Below are positions 42,033-50,941 of a stretch of DNA of 64,000 nucleotides, piece after piece; the stretch's first letter is position 1; the number at the start of each line of letters is the position of its first letter. The notes under the pieces are model-generated. The model was not told the DNA's origin. It saw only the letters and a program-made list of their open reading frames with translations, and made no database searches. This DNA is from G963663315 sp963663315. GTDB lineage: Bacteria; Pseudomonadota; Gammaproteobacteria; Arenicellales; Poriferihabitantaceae. Made by a program: the position numbers and the translations under genes. The stretch is taken from positions 1,612,001-1,676,000 of the forward strand of contig OY760176.1 of the NCBI GenBank assembly GCA_963663315.1, given 5' to 3'.

Positions 42033-43328
42033 ATGTCCAGACAAATACAAGAATTACTGAATTTTCTCGCTCGCTCTCCGACCCCGTATCATTGCGTTTC
42101 AAATCTCTCGACCAGCCTTGAAGAAGCCGGATTCAGTTTATTGCAGGAAAATTCCGATTGGGCAGAATTGAGCCCCGGTAACTATTTTGTCACCCGGAAT
42201 GGTTCGTCGATTATTGCCTTCAGGTATTGTCAGAATCCGGCCCAATACGGGTTTCGATTGATCGGGGCGCATACTGACAGTCCCTGCCTGAAAATAAAAC
42301 CGAATGCGATTACAGTCAACAACGGATACGCAAAACTGGGGGTGGAGGTATATGGGGGCGCCCTGCTCAATCCGTGGTTTGATCGGGACCTGGCATTGGC
42401 AGGAAGAGTCACGCTACAGGACAAGGACGATTCAATTCACAATTTACTATTGAATGTCCGGCGACCGATTGCATTCATCCCGAGTCTGGCCATTCACCTT
42501 GATCGTGGGGTAAATGAACGACGCACCATCAACAAACAGGAACACCTGCCTGCGGTACTGTGTCGAACCGATGAAAATGAACATGAATTCGAGCCTGTGT
42601 TGAGAAAATGGATCAGGCAGGAGCATCCGGAATTTGCATTCACCCGGATCCTTTCCCATGAATTGTCCCTGTATGATCACCAGAGCCCGCAACTGGTTGG
42701 CCTTGATCAGGAGTTTATCGCTTCTGCAAGGCTGGATAATCTATTGAGTTGCCACGCCACCATCCAGGCTCTGATCATGTCAGGGAACAACTCCAATCAG
42801 GTGGTTGTGCTGAATGACCACGAAGAAGTAGGCAGTGGTTCAACCAGCGGCGCCGAGGGACCGTTTCTGCAATCTGTACTGTCACGAATCTGCGGCGGCG
42901 GTGAAACCATGCAACGGGCAATCCACCACTCCATGTTTATTTCCGTAGACAATGCCCATGGCGTTCACCCGAACTATGCGACCCTCCATGAACCCGACCA
43001 TCAACCATTAATCAACAATGGGCCAGTGATCAAGGTCAACAACAATCAGCGGTATGCAACCAATAGCGAAACCGAAGCGGTTTTCAAAGCCGTGTGTGCA
43101 AAAACCGGAACGCCTTGTCAAATAGTGGTAGTGAGATCGGACATGGGCTGTGGTACGACCATAGGACCGATTACCGCAACCCGTCTGGGAATCCGCACGG
43201 TGGATATTGGCGTACCACAATTAGGTATGCATTCGATTCGTGAACTGGCAGGGGTTGCCGATCAGACTCATCTGGTCAAGTCCCTGAGGGGATTTTTCGA
43301 TTTCGCTCCCTGGCCGTTCCAGAGCTGA
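42033..43328 (+). CDS. M18-family aspartyl aminopeptidase
   Basis: The 431-residue zinc peptidase (ApeB/DAP type) has LIGAHTDSPCLKIKPNA with a metal His and Asp, VEVYGGALLNPWFDRDL, VVVLNDHEEVGSGSTSGAEG with the bridging Glu residues, and FISVDNAHGVHPNY. The C-terminal GCGTTIGPITATRLGIRTVD is characteristic. It removes N-terminal acidic or neutral residues from peptides in the cytoplasm. No signal peptide. Confidence 0.93.
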   Translation: MSRQIQELLNFLARSPTPYHCVSNLSTSLEEAGFSLLQENSDWAELSPGNYFVTRNGSSIIAFRYCQNPAQYGFRLIGAHTDSPCLKIKPNAITVNNGYAKLGVEVYGGALLNPWFDRDLALAGRVTLQDKDDSIHNLLLNVRRPIAFIPSLAIHLDRGVNERRTINKQEHLPAVLCRTDENEHEFEPVLRKWIRQEHPEFAFTRILSHELSLYDHQSPQLVGLDQEFIASARLDNLLSCHATIQALIMSGNNSNQVVVLNDHEEVGSGSTSGAEGPFLQSVLSRICGGGETMQRAIHHSMFISVDNAHGVHPNYATLHEPDHQPLINNGPVIKVNNNQRYATNSETEAVFKAVCAKTGTPCQIVVVRSDMGCGTTIGPITATRLGIRTVDIGVPQLGMHSIRELAGVADQTHLVKSLRGFFDFAPWPFQS

Positions 43329-43332
43329 TTTT

Positions 43333-43659
43333 CTACTGCTGGCCGCCCACCATGTAATCGACGATGGCCTTGACCTGATCATCACTCAAACCTGTAAAAC
43401 CACCCTTGGGCGGCATTATACCGGTATTGCCGGTGAAGCCATTGATTGCATTGTTGTAAAGCGCCTCCATGCCCCTGGCAATTCTGGCCTGCCAATCCGC
43501 TGTATCACCGAGCTTGGGAGCTCCGGCAATACCAAAGCCATGACAAGCACTGCATTTCGATTCATATTCAGACTTTGCATCTGCAAAAACACAAGGAGAA
43601 AAGGTGAGTACAAATGCCACCAGATGCAGGCACATCACTATATGCTTCCATATCTTCAT
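43333..43659 (-). CDS. Cytochrome c5-type periplasmic electron carrier
   Basis: The 108-residue protein has a signal peptide (HIVMCLHLVAFVLTFSPCVFA) and one heme site C36-S-A-C39-H40. Downstream APKLGDTADWQARIARGMEA, NNAINGFTGNTGIMPPKGGF (axial Met in MPPKGG) and KAIVDYMV match cytochrome c5. It carries electrons in the periplasm to terminal oxidases or reductases. Convergent with the aminopeptidase, stop codons 4 bp apart. Confidence 0.92.
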   Translation of the reverse strand: MKIWKHIVMCLHLVAFVLTFSPCVFADAKSEYESKCSACHGFGIAGAPKLGDTADWQARIARGMEALYNNAINGFTGNTGIMPPKGGFTGLSDDQVKAIVDYMVGGQQ

Positions 43660-43704
43660 CAGGGCAATGTGACTGAAATTGAGTCGTAAACGCAGCGTCG
43701 TATT

Positions 43705-44052
43705 TTAACGCCGGTCGATAAAGGCAATCACCAGTTGATCAGCAGCGCCGGAACCGGGAAATAAATCCATGTACCTTGCAGGCGCCCCGTAGGAGGTCAG
43801 CCAACCAGCCACTGACTCGGCCCAGAGTCGGCCAGCATCACCACCGGGATATCGAATTTCGATATAGGTTTTTTCATCTTCTTCGTATAAAGACAGGATT
43901 TTACGGACTTGCGGGAGTGCAATGACGTTGGCTCCGATTACATATTCCGGCCATTGCCCGCGATACAATATTTCAGTGTGTTCGGAAATGGCGAATGCGT
44001 TGAAACAGGCGGTAACCAGTATGACGAATGCAGCAGTTCGGGACAGTTTCAA
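43705..44052 (-). CDS. Small secreted protein, unknown
   Basis: The 115-residue product has a signal peptide (AAFVILVTACFNAFA, then ISEHTE). The mature part (YVIGANVIALPQVRKILSLY; TYIEIRYPGGDAGRLWAESV; WLTSYGAPARYMDLFPGSG) is a mixed alpha/beta fold that recalls OmpA-like or peptidoglycan-associated sequences (positional counterpart of directional 'GxxxGR...A..W...L'), but I cannot place it with confidence. Periplasmic. Confidence 0.6.
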   Translation of the reverse strand: MKLSRTAAFVILVTACFNAFAISEHTEILYRGQWPEYVIGANVIALPQVRKILSLYEEDEKTYIEIRYPGGDAGRLWAESVAGWLTSYGAPARYMDLFPGSGAADQLVIAFIDRR

Positions 44053-44248
44053 GTTATTGATGATGAAGTGATATAACAGTCTGCGGGATTATACCCTTCG
44101 CCCTGCACATCGTAAAACCCCGGGTTTCGGGTCGAACAAATATTTTTATTGACCTTGGCATCAGGATATATTAGGTTCCAACGTAGCAAGAATAATCCAA
44201 AACACCAAGTATTATCCGTAACATCAGACAAGGATAGAATAGTTTTCC

Positions 44249-45058
44249 GTGGGCAATCTGTTCGGTAATCAAAAGCTTCGCTATTTGTGGGCTGGTTATG
44301 CCATCTCACTTATAGTGTGGTATGTGTGTGTCAAATGGCTGCCGATCGCAGCTTTTCAGCGACTTCCTGATCCCGTAACCGTTATTGTCGAGTGGTTGAG
44401 TCTTGACCCGAGCTATGGCCTGTCGCTGTTTACCTGGGATTATTACCTGCATATCTGGTACAGCACTTACCGTGCAACGGCTGCTTTTCTGTTGGCCGTT
44501 TTGTTGGGGGTTCCACTTGGAATTATGATGGGATGGCGGGTCAAGGTCCATGAGTACGCTTCGGCGCTGCTTGGTATTTTAAGACCGGTACCTCCCCTGG
44601 CATGGGTGCCGATCGCCATTCTGATCTTTCCGGCGAATGAACCTGCGGTTATTTTCGTTACTTTTCTGGTTGCGTTTTTTGCTACCACTATGAATACCCT
44701 GCTCGGAGTCAGGTCGATTGACAGTGATTATTTCCGTGCTGCACAGTGCCTTGGCGCCCAACCCAGGGATATATTGCGGGACGTGATTATTCCCGGTGCA
44801 TTGCCGTCGATTTTCACGGGGTTACAGATTGCGATGGGGGCCGCATGGTTTTCCCTGGTGGCCGGGGAAATGATTGCCGCACAGTATGGTCTGGGGTTCA
44901 TGATTCTGGAATCCTATAATCTGGTTCAATACCCGACCATTGTGATCATGATGGTGACACTGGGTATCGTCGGCTATGCGAGCAGCGCAATCATCCGGGT
45001 GATCGGCAATCGACTGATGCGCTGGAGAGAACAGTCTTTCGGATTGAGCGCGGATTAA
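44249..45058 (+). CDS. ABC importer permease 1 (nitrate/sulfonate/taurine type)
   Basis: The 269-residue inner-membrane protein has six helices and the BPD_transp_1 coupling motif (YFRAAQCLGAQPRDILRDVI, then IPGALPSIFTGLQIAMGAAW). LRPVPPLAWVPIAILIF is typical of the SsuC/TauC/NrtB group. The start is GTG at 44249 with only a weak ribosome-binding site. First gene of a five-gene cluster with two permeases, two ATPases and one binding protein. Substrate is not determined. Confidence 0.9.
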   Translation: MGNLFGNQKLRYLWAGYAISLIVWYVCVKWLPIAAFQRLPDPVTVIVEWLSLDPSYGLSLFTWDYYLHIWYSTYRATAAFLLAVLLGVPLGIMMGWRVKVHEYASALLGILRPVPPLAWVPIAILIFPANEPAVIFVTFLVAFFATTMNTLLGVRSIDSDYFRAAQCLGAQPRDILRDVIIPGALPSIFTGLQIAMGAAWFSLVAGEMIAAQYGLGFMILESYNLVQYPTIVIMMVTLGIVGYASSAIIRVIGNRLMRWREQSFGLSAD

Positions 45059-45071
45059 CGGGGTTATCGGA

Positions 45072-45932
45072 ATGGCTAACGGGCACTCAAAGCTGGACAG
45101 GGATGACCGGAAACTCGGGTATCTCTCGGTTGACCGGGCAGGTAAGATCTATGACCCGTCAGGCGTACATGTCGTTGCCCTGGAGGAATGCTCCCTGGAG
45201 ATTCCGGCGGGCGATTTTATTGCCGTAGTCGGGCCTTCAGGTTGTGGCAAGAGCACATTGCTGAATATCCTGGCCGGATTTGATAATCTGACCTCGGGAC
45301 AGGTCATGATGGACGGAGAACCATTGTCGATTGTCGGTCGCCCGCCCACCCCTGGACCAGACCGTGTCGTGGTTTTTCAGAATGGCGCATTGTTCCCCTG
45401 GAAAACCGTACTGGAAAATGTAGCCTACGGATTGGTCGTGCAGAAAAAAATGTCGATGAGCGCAGCCCATGAAGAAGCGATGGATTTGCTGTCCAGAATC
45501 GGTAACCTGGATCGAATCGCGGACTCTTATCCGACGCAACTGTCATCGGGAATGCAACGCAGGGTTGAAATACTTCGTGCCTTGATCAACAACCCGAAGA
45601 TATTGTTGCTGGATGAACCGTTTCGCGCCATGGATACGGTTTCCAAAACTGCGATGCACGAACATCTGCTCAATATCTATGATCGATTTCGGAAAACCGT
45701 TTTCTTTATCACCCATGATCTCGATGAAGCGATCTTCCTGGCTGATTCCGTTGTTGTTATGACCACCCGGCCCGGCACAATCAAACTCAGACTGAATATC
45801 GACCTGCCACGACCACGAACACGGGATCTATTGACCAGTCAGCGGTTTATTGAATTGAAACAACAGGCCGTAACAGCGGTGCACGAAGAAGCCAAAAAGG
45901 CTTTTGAGCGGGGCGAGCGAGAGCTGGCGTGA
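45072..45932 (+). CDS. ABC importer ATPase 1
   Basis: The 286-residue ATPase has Walker A GPSGCGKSTLLN, signature TQLSSGMQRRVEIL, Walker B ILLLDEPFRAMD and the switch HDLDEAIFLAD. The signature is LSSGM rather than LSGGM, a small but real change at the ATP-contacting loop. NrtD/SsuB/TauB group. It follows permease 1 by 13 bp and precedes permease 2 by 11 bp, so all are one operon. Residues ~230-250 hold the LPRPRTRDLLTSQRF tail shared with the second ATPase. Confidence 0.92.
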   Translation: MANGHSKLDRDDRKLGYLSVDRAGKIYDPSGVHVVALEECSLEIPAGDFIAVVGPSGCGKSTLLNILAGFDNLTSGQVMMDGEPLSIVGRPPTPGPDRVVVFQNGALFPWKTVLENVAYGLVVQKKMSMSAAHEEAMDLLSRIGNLDRIADSYPTQLSSGMQRRVEILRALINNPKILLLDEPFRAMDTVSKTAMHEHLLNIYDRFRKTVFFITHDLDEAIFLADSVVVMTTRPGTIKLRLNIDLPRPRTRDLLTSQRFIELKQQAVTAVHEEAKKAFERGERELA

Positions 45933-45943
45933 GTGTCTGAGCA

Positions 45944-46729
45944 ATGAAATTCAACCGAATCAATTTTAACCGGTGGACGCAGTTCAGGTGGCGCGGAATG
46001 GTTTCAGTTGTTTCCTTTTTTGTTCTATGGCACCTGCTGGTAATCACCGGGGTGTCCGGTTTTGCGGAGTTGCCGACGCCGGTTCAGACGCTGAGCATGT
46101 TTTTGGCCGAGTATCTGACAGACTCTGAGTACTGGCATTCCTGGATGATCAGTTTCCAGCGTGTAGCCATCGGGTTCATTATTGCACAGATTCTGGGGAT
46201 TCCGTTGGGCCTGGTATTCGGCGCCAGTGAGAAGTTCAGGAATCTGTTTTTCCCCGTATTTGAATTACTGCGCCCAATTCCACCATTGGCCTGGGTTCCG
46301 ATCTCGATTCTGTTCTGGCCAACCAATGAATCCAGCATCGTATTCATTACCTTTATCGGGGCTTTCTTTGTCATCGTTATCAATGTATTTGACGGAGTAG
46401 GCAGAATCCAGAACGAACATATCTGGCTGGCGCGGTCTCTTGGCGCATCAAAACTGGATGTGTTTCGCCGTATCATGCTGCCGTCGGTTATTCCCTCTAT
46501 CGCCGTGGGCATGACTCTGGGTATCGCGATTACCTGGAATGTCGTCATTGCGGCGGAAATGATCGCGAGCGACAGCGGATTGGGGAGGATGACCTGGGAA
46601 GGCTATGTCAGTTCGACACCTGAGGTTGTCCTGATCGGCATGATCAGTATCGGTTTGGCCGGATTCATATCCACCATCACCGTGGATTGGATAGAGAGAA
46701 AAATGATGCCCTGGAAGGAGAGCCGTTAA
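45944..46729 (+). CDS. ABC importer permease 2
   Basis: The 261-residue permease is a paralogue of permease 1 with the same plan: LLRPIPPLAWVPISILFWPT, then IWLARSLGASKLDVFRRIML and PSVIPSIAVGMTLGIAITWN as the ATPase-coupling loop. It opens with a cytoplasmic basic stretch and VSFFVLWHLLVITGV as the first helix. The two permeases could pair with each other as a heterodimer. The next ATPase starts 2 bp after this stop. Confidence 0.9.
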   Translation: MKFNRINFNRWTQFRWRGMVSVVSFFVLWHLLVITGVSGFAELPTPVQTLSMFLAEYLTDSEYWHSWMISFQRVAIGFIIAQILGIPLGLVFGASEKFRNLFFPVFELLRPIPPLAWVPISILFWPTNESSIVFITFIGAFFVIVINVFDGVGRIQNEHIWLARSLGASKLDVFRRIMLPSVIPSIAVGMTLGIAITWNVVIAAEMIASDSGLGRMTWEGYVSSTPEVVLIGMISIGLAGFISTITVDWIERKMMPWKESR

Positions 46730-46731
46730 GA

Positions 46732-47514
46732 ATGACCAAAGGCCACATCAGCATCCGGAATATTGGCAAGGGCTTTGTGAATCAGTCCGGCAAGCCGATC
46801 AATGTAATACAAAACTGCTCGGTTGAATTTGCACCGGGTATGCTCAATGTGATCATGGGGACCTCCGGATGCGGAAAATCAACGCTGGCTTACCTGCTCG
46901 CAGGTTACCTGAAGGCGGATTGCGGGACAATGGAGATTGACGGAAAACCGATCACCGGACCCGATTCAGATCGAATCATGGTGTTTCAGGAAACTGCCCT
47001 GTGGCCCTGGATGACGGTAACTGACAACGTCATATTTGGTCCGCTGGTTCGAAGTGAGATTTCAAAACAGCAGGCAAAAGTCAAGGCTGCCGAATTGCTG
47101 GACCGATTTGGCCTGATCGATTTCAAGGATAAATACCCGGATCAGTTGTCCGGCGGCATGAAGCGGCGGGCCGAGATTGCCCAGGCATTGATAAACAGTC
47201 CGGATATCATGATATTGGATGAGCCGTTCCGCGGACTGGACGTGATGACCCGCGAAATACTGCAGGAATATTACCTGAAACTGTTCGAAGACACGGGGTT
47301 GTCTACCCTGTTTATCACTTCCGAGCTTGAAGAAGCCCTGTTTCTGGCAGATCGGATCTACGTTATGGATGAGGCCCCGGACAATATAACCAAAGTGATT
47401 CATATCGACTTGCCGAGACCCAGAACGATTGATGTTCTGACCACCAACCGGTATCTGGAACTAAAACAAGAGGCGATGAACTGGCTCTATGCAGAGACTG
47501 CGGAAACTCTTTGA
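46732..47514 (+). CDS. ABC importer ATPase 2
   Basis: The 260-residue ATPase has Walker A GTSGCGKSTLAYLLAGY, a canonical signature QLSGGMKRRAEIA, Walker B IMILDEPFRGLD, and SELEEALFLADR in place of the usual switch histidine (HDLxEA becomes SELEEA). ATPase 1 keeps the His but has an altered signature. In a heterodimer each subunit would then contribute one complete and one altered element, suggesting asymmetric ATP sites. The ATG at 46732 follows AGGAGAG. Confidence 0.9.
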   Translation: MTKGHISIRNIGKGFVNQSGKPINVIQNCSVEFAPGMLNVIMGTSGCGKSTLAYLLAGYLKADCGTMEIDGKPITGPDSDRIMVFQETALWPWMTVTDNVIFGPLVRSEISKQQAKVKAAELLDRFGLIDFKDKYPDQLSGGMKRRAEIAQALINSPDIMILDEPFRGLDVMTREILQEYYLKLFEDTGLSTLFITSELEEALFLADRIYVMDEAPDNITKVIHIDLPRPRTIDVLTTNRYLELKQEAMNWLYAETAETL

Positions 47515-47554
47515 TCGAGTATACTTTCCCTTAAACCACACTGAGATATTGAAA

Positions 47555-48646
47555 ATGAAAAAAACCGATTTGAAATTGTTGTTGGCTGGCGTAATGTTTC
47601 TGCTCACCAGTTCACTATATGCAGCGGAACCAGTGGACATTACTTACGGTTACCACCCGTACTGGACCGGCGGATGGAATGGTGTCATCATCAAGCACAA
47701 GGCATTGCACGAGAAATACCTGCCCAAGGGCAGCACGGTAAGGTTTGAAGCACATCTCACCGGCCCACCGATGGTAAACGCACTGCTGGCTAACAAGATG
47801 CAAATTGGCACCATGGGCGATATGCCGTCACTGGTGGCCACAACAAAACGGCAGATTGCCGATATACGACTGGTCTCCACGCCGATGTTCAGTAACGGTC
47901 AAAACTGCAACAAGATAGTGGTACCGATGGATGCGCCGGATTTTGCCAGTGTCGAAGAAGCCAGCGCATGGTTGTCCGGCAAACCCTTTGCGGTTCACCG
48001 TGGCACCTGCGCCAATCGATTCGTTGATTCGATTATCAGCAAGGGTGCGTTCGAGCCTTCGGAAAGGTTGAGCATGACCATCGAAGTCATTACCAGTAAT
48101 TTCGAGGCCGGCAAGATGAAAGGCGGCGCCGCCATGTGGGAGCCTCATGCACGACGGGTTGTGGAAGCAGGTCATGCCAAATATGTCGCAACCGGTGCGC
48201 CATGGGGTGAAACCGATGCCGACTTTACACTGATGCGTCAGGACTTCATTGAAAATAATCCGGAAGCGGCGATTGGTTGGATGAAAGCGGAAATTGAAGC
48301 CATGCAATTCATCATCGACAACCCATCCGAAACAGTCGATATCCTGTTTGAGGAACTGACCGGTTACCCCAAATCCACCATCTGGTCGGCGATTTATGAA
48401 GAAAATCCAGCGGCTATCGGTGGTGACCCGGTGACCTATCAAGCCAAAATGATTTTCGATAGTGACGTCATCACCCTGATGAATAATGGCTATGCCTTCC
48501 TGCATGAACTGAAGGTACTGGAATCGCCCGACGCACCGGAAAACGCCTATAACGACATGCCGATCAATGCAGCCCTGGAAGAAATGGGATTAACGGCGCC
48601 GATCGGACAGATAATAGGACAACCCCGTTCCGCTCGTCCCTATTGA
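47555..48646 (+). CDS. ABC importer substrate-binding protein (SsuA/NMT1-like)
   Basis: The 363-residue protein has a signal peptide (LKLLLAGVMFLLTSSLYA before AEPVDI) and the type II binding fold of the sulfonate/nitrate/NMT1 group: ITYGYHPYWTGGWNGVIIKH, KMQIGTMGDMPSLVATTKRQ, KPFAVHRGTCANRFVDSIIS and AAMWEPHARRVVEAGHAKYV. The GCANR cysteine region and HYPYW aromatic start could line the ligand site. Ligand class unknown: sulfonates, nitrate, thiamine precursors or amides are all possible. A strong terminator follows. Confidence 0.88.
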   Translation: MKKTDLKLLLAGVMFLLTSSLYAAEPVDITYGYHPYWTGGWNGVIIKHKALHEKYLPKGSTVRFEAHLTGPPMVNALLANKMQIGTMGDMPSLVATTKRQIADIRLVSTPMFSNGQNCNKIVVPMDAPDFASVEEASAWLSGKPFAVHRGTCANRFVDSIISKGAFEPSERLSMTIEVITSNFEAGKMKGGAAMWEPHARRVVEAGHAKYVATGAPWGETDADFTLMRQDFIENNPEAAIGWMKAEIEAMQFIIDNPSETVDILFEELTGYPKSTIWSAIYEENPAAIGGDPVTYQAKMIFDSDVITLMNNGYAFLHELKVLESPDAPENAYNDMPINAALEEMGLTAPIGQIIGQPRSARPY

Positions 48647-48670
48647 TCGACTCTTCGCGTTCGTCCCTGT

Positions 48671-48708
48671 AGCCCCGACTGATCCGATTCAGTCGGGGCT
48701 TTGTTTTT
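48671..48708 (+). terminator. Strong rho-independent terminator
   Basis: A perfect 12-bp stem AGCCCCGACTGA/TCAGTCGGGGCT closes a six-base loop and is followed by TTGTTTTT. It ends the ABC importer operon. The right arm contains the stop codon of the convergent OsmC gene (48689-48691), so the structure is shared by both genes. Confidence 0.92.
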
Positions 48709-49219
48709 GCATGTCTTGCACTTTGCGTTTCAATTCGAGGTCAACCCTCATCGGTTTTCTCAAATCATCCAGTACCGGACAATGGCGGTTTACTGCCAGC
48801 CGCAATCTTTCGAGGTCTTCGTCACTGGCATCACTGACAATTTCAATGGTGCCGACCACTTCGCTGAATCCTGCCGGAACGTCGTCATCAAGGTCAAAAA
48901 AGCCTCTTGCATCGGACTTTCCGGTCACACTGACTGCAATCTCCTGCAGATCGATATCGAGCGCATCAGCATAAAGCCGATAGGTCACTTCATGACAGGC
49001 TGCCAGGGCAACCAGAACATATTCGCTCGGGCGGGGGCCCTGGTCGGTACTCCCCATGTTTTCCGGTTGATCCACGATGATCTCGAATCCGCGTGTCCTG
49101 ACGTGGCTGCGAAAATCTTCAACAAGATGACTTTGCGCGTGTACCATAACTTCACATTTGTCTGGTCGATTGCTCAGAATTTTCTGTTTATGTTCAAAAA
49201 CTGACTTGAATTTTCTCAT
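48689..49219 (-). CDS. OsmC/Ohr-family peroxiredoxin-like protein
   Basis: The 176-residue protein has the OsmC fold with both reactive cysteines: EYVLVALAACHEVTYRLYAD and RLAVNRHCPVLDDLRKPM. These thiols reduce organic hydroperoxides. It begins MRKFKSVFEHKQKILSNR at ATG 49219; an upstream in-frame start at 49315 is less likely since the conserved region starts here. It ends inside the terminator stem of the ABC operon. Confidence 0.88.
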   Translation of the reverse strand: MRKFKSVFEHKQKILSNRPDKCEVMVHAQSHLVEDFRSHVRTRGFEIIVDQPENMGSTDQGPRPSEYVLVALAACHEVTYRLYADALDIDLQEIAVSVTGKSDARGFFDLDDDVPAGFSEVVGTIEIVSDASDEDLERLRLAVNRHCPVLDDLRKPMRVDLELKRKVQDMQKQSPD

Positions 49220-49295
49220 TTCATGTTCACTCGTGCTCGGATTATCATGAAGAGTATAACAAGACGATACCCTGGGCGCCTGATGGACCCAGTTT

Positions 49296-49766
49296 TCACC
49301 GATGGTAAGGTCCACCTTCTATAATGGTCAGACAGCGATATAGTTGCTCGGAAACGACAAGCCGGGCAAGCGGGTGAGCAAAAGTCAGTGCCGACAAGGA
49401 CCAGATTTCGTCGCATTGTGTGATGAATGATCTGCTCAGCCCTTCCGGGCCCCCGATTATCAGCGCCAGTCGTTCTGATCGATCGATCCAGCCTCGCATC
49501 CTTTCCGCTAATTCAAGCGTAGCCCAGTTCTTTCCACTTCGATCCAAAGCGATTATTCTGGTATCGGGTGGAATGGAGGTTTTGATTTTATTTTCTTCCG
49601 ACAGGATAATTCGATCGACATCTGCATTTTTTCCTCTTTTTGTGGCCCCGATTTCAATCAGTTGAAGGGAAACCCGACCATGAACTCGTCGCTGGTACTG
49701 TCTGTAACCCTGAACCACCCAGTCTGGCATTTTATCGCCAACCGCAATCAAATAAATTTTCAGCAT
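49296..49766 (-). CDS. rlmH: 23S rRNA (pseudouridine-1915 N3)-methyltransferase
   Basis: The 156-residue SPOUT methyltransferase starts MLKIYLIAVGDKMPDWVVQG and has the trefoil-knot SAM loop ALIIGGPEGLSRSF and LARLVVSEQLYRCLTIIEGG. It methylates a helix 69 pseudouridine at the subunit interface of the ribosome. ATG 49766 gives the standard length (E. coli 155). Third gene of the nadD-rsfS-rlmH run. Confidence 0.96.
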   Translation of the reverse strand: MLKIYLIAVGDKMPDWVVQGYRQYQRRVHGRVSLQLIEIGATKRGKNADVDRIILSEENKIKTSIPPDTRIIALDRSGKNWATLELAERMRGWIDRSERLALIIGGPEGLSRSFITQCDEIWSLSALTFAHPLARLVVSEQLYRCLTIIEGGPYHR

Positions 49767-49809
49767 GTTGCCGGTGCCGTGGTCACTGTCCAAAAACAGG
49801 AATAGTTCC

Positions 49810-50214
49810 TTATCCTGACTGCTTTCCCTGTGAACCGGCTTCTACCAATTGAACGGGGTTTAGAAAAACCTCGCTCCATAAACTCTCAAGGTCATAATGC
49901 CTGCGAGTACTATTACGCATGACATGTACGACTACATCAACGAAATCCACCAGTATCCAGTCCCTGGACTCCTCTCCTTCGATGCCTATCGGTTTCCAGT
50001 GAAGTTCGTGCATGAATTCCAGAACCCGATTCGAAAGGGTTTTTACGTGGCGGTCTGAGGTTCCTGTGACCACCACCATATAGTCAGTAATGTCGGTAAG
50101 TTTGCGTACATCAAGCACTTTGATGTCAAAACCTTTGGCATCTTCAAGTGCGGCCACCACCCTGTCACACATTGCATCGGACACTGGCGTGGTTGTCTTT
50201 ACGGGTTCATTCAC
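49810..50214 (-). CDS. rsfS: Ribosomal silencing factor RsfS
   Basis: The 134-residue protein has the Iojap/RsfS fold: ALEDAKGFDIKVLDVRKLTD, YMVVVTGTSDRHVKTLSNRV and RDWILVDFVDVVVHVMRNST. It binds ribosomal protein uL14 and blocks subunit joining under starvation. The start is GTG at 50214, chosen because GGGAGGA sits five bases upstream; a longer in-frame TTG would overlap that site. It lies between nadD and rlmH as in many gammaproteobacteria. Confidence 0.95.
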   Translation of the reverse strand: MNEPVKTTTPVSDAMCDRVVAALEDAKGFDIKVLDVRKLTDITDYMVVVTGTSDRHVKTLSNRVLEFMHELHWKPIGIEGEESRDWILVDFVDVVVHVMRNSTRRHYDLESLWSEVFLNPVQLVEAGSQGKQSG

Positions 50215-50240
50215 ATGTCCTCCCAATTGGGTTGTATAGT

Positions 50241-50876
50241 TCAGTTGTCATATAAATCGTGGGTGCAAATGTAGTCCCATACGGCAGGTGGCAGCATATT
50301 GCTGACATCAATTCCACGGGAAATGGCGGAACGGATTTCTGTGGCTGAAACCGCAACAGGCTCTATTTCCGCTTCATATAATTTGCCAGCCCGATTTTCT
50401 TTCAGATCGTCGAGCCGGGTTGTTCGTCTGGCCTGCCACCAGTCAGGCAGGGGTTCAGGAGAAGACCATCCGGGTCGCTGCATCACCACAAAGTGAATCC
50501 GGTCGATCAGATCATCCACGAGATGCCAGTCCGCAAGACCAGGCAACACATCCACTCCAGCAACAAAACAGAATTTCCTGTCTGGATAATCCGACTGCAA
50601 TGATCTTATGGTGTCGTAAGTATAGGAAGGAGAACCGCGTTTCAATTCCCGATCATCCAGCTCGTATCCACTAAGGCCTGCAATCGCCAGCGCTACCATT
50701 TCCAGTCGTTGTCGTGCGTTGGCGTGTGGCTGATTGCGATGCGGAGGGCTTGCTGATGTGATGATGTGGACGCATTCAAGCTGGCATTGCTGTGAAACGG
50801 CAGCAATGGCTTTCAGGTGGCCGTTGTGAATGGGATCAAAGGTGCCTCCAAAAATGCCATATAGAAGATCAGTCAT
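50241..50876 (-). CDS. nadD: Nicotinate-nucleotide adenylyltransferase
   Basis: The 211-residue enzyme adenylates nicotinate mononucleotide in NAD synthesis. GIFGGTFDPIHNGHL carries the nucleotide-binding HxGH motif, VAGVDVLPGLADWHLVDDLI is the substrate loop, and VSATEIRSAISRGIDV is the ISxTxIR motif. Length as in E. coli (213). First gene of the run; the holA gene often upstream is not here. Confidence 0.96.
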   Translation of the reverse strand: MTDLLYGIFGGTFDPIHNGHLKAIAAVSQQCQLECVHIITSASPPHRNQPHANARQRLEMVALAIAGLSGYELDDRELKRGSPSYTYDTIRSLQSDYPDRKFCFVAGVDVLPGLADWHLVDDLIDRIHFVVMQRPGWSSPEPLPDWWQARRTTRLDDLKENRAGKLYEAEIEPVAVSATEIRSAISRGIDVSNMLPPAVWDYICTHDLYDN

Positions 50877-50941
50877 GAAGGCCCAATATAGCAGTAACGC
50901 GAGCGGATTTCATCCCATACGGTATAAATGGTTATGGCTCT

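Noticed and set aside
44053..44248. TPP riboswitch upstream of the NMT1-like importer
   Set aside because: The CTGAGA and ACCTGATCTGG core elements of the TPP aptamer are absent.
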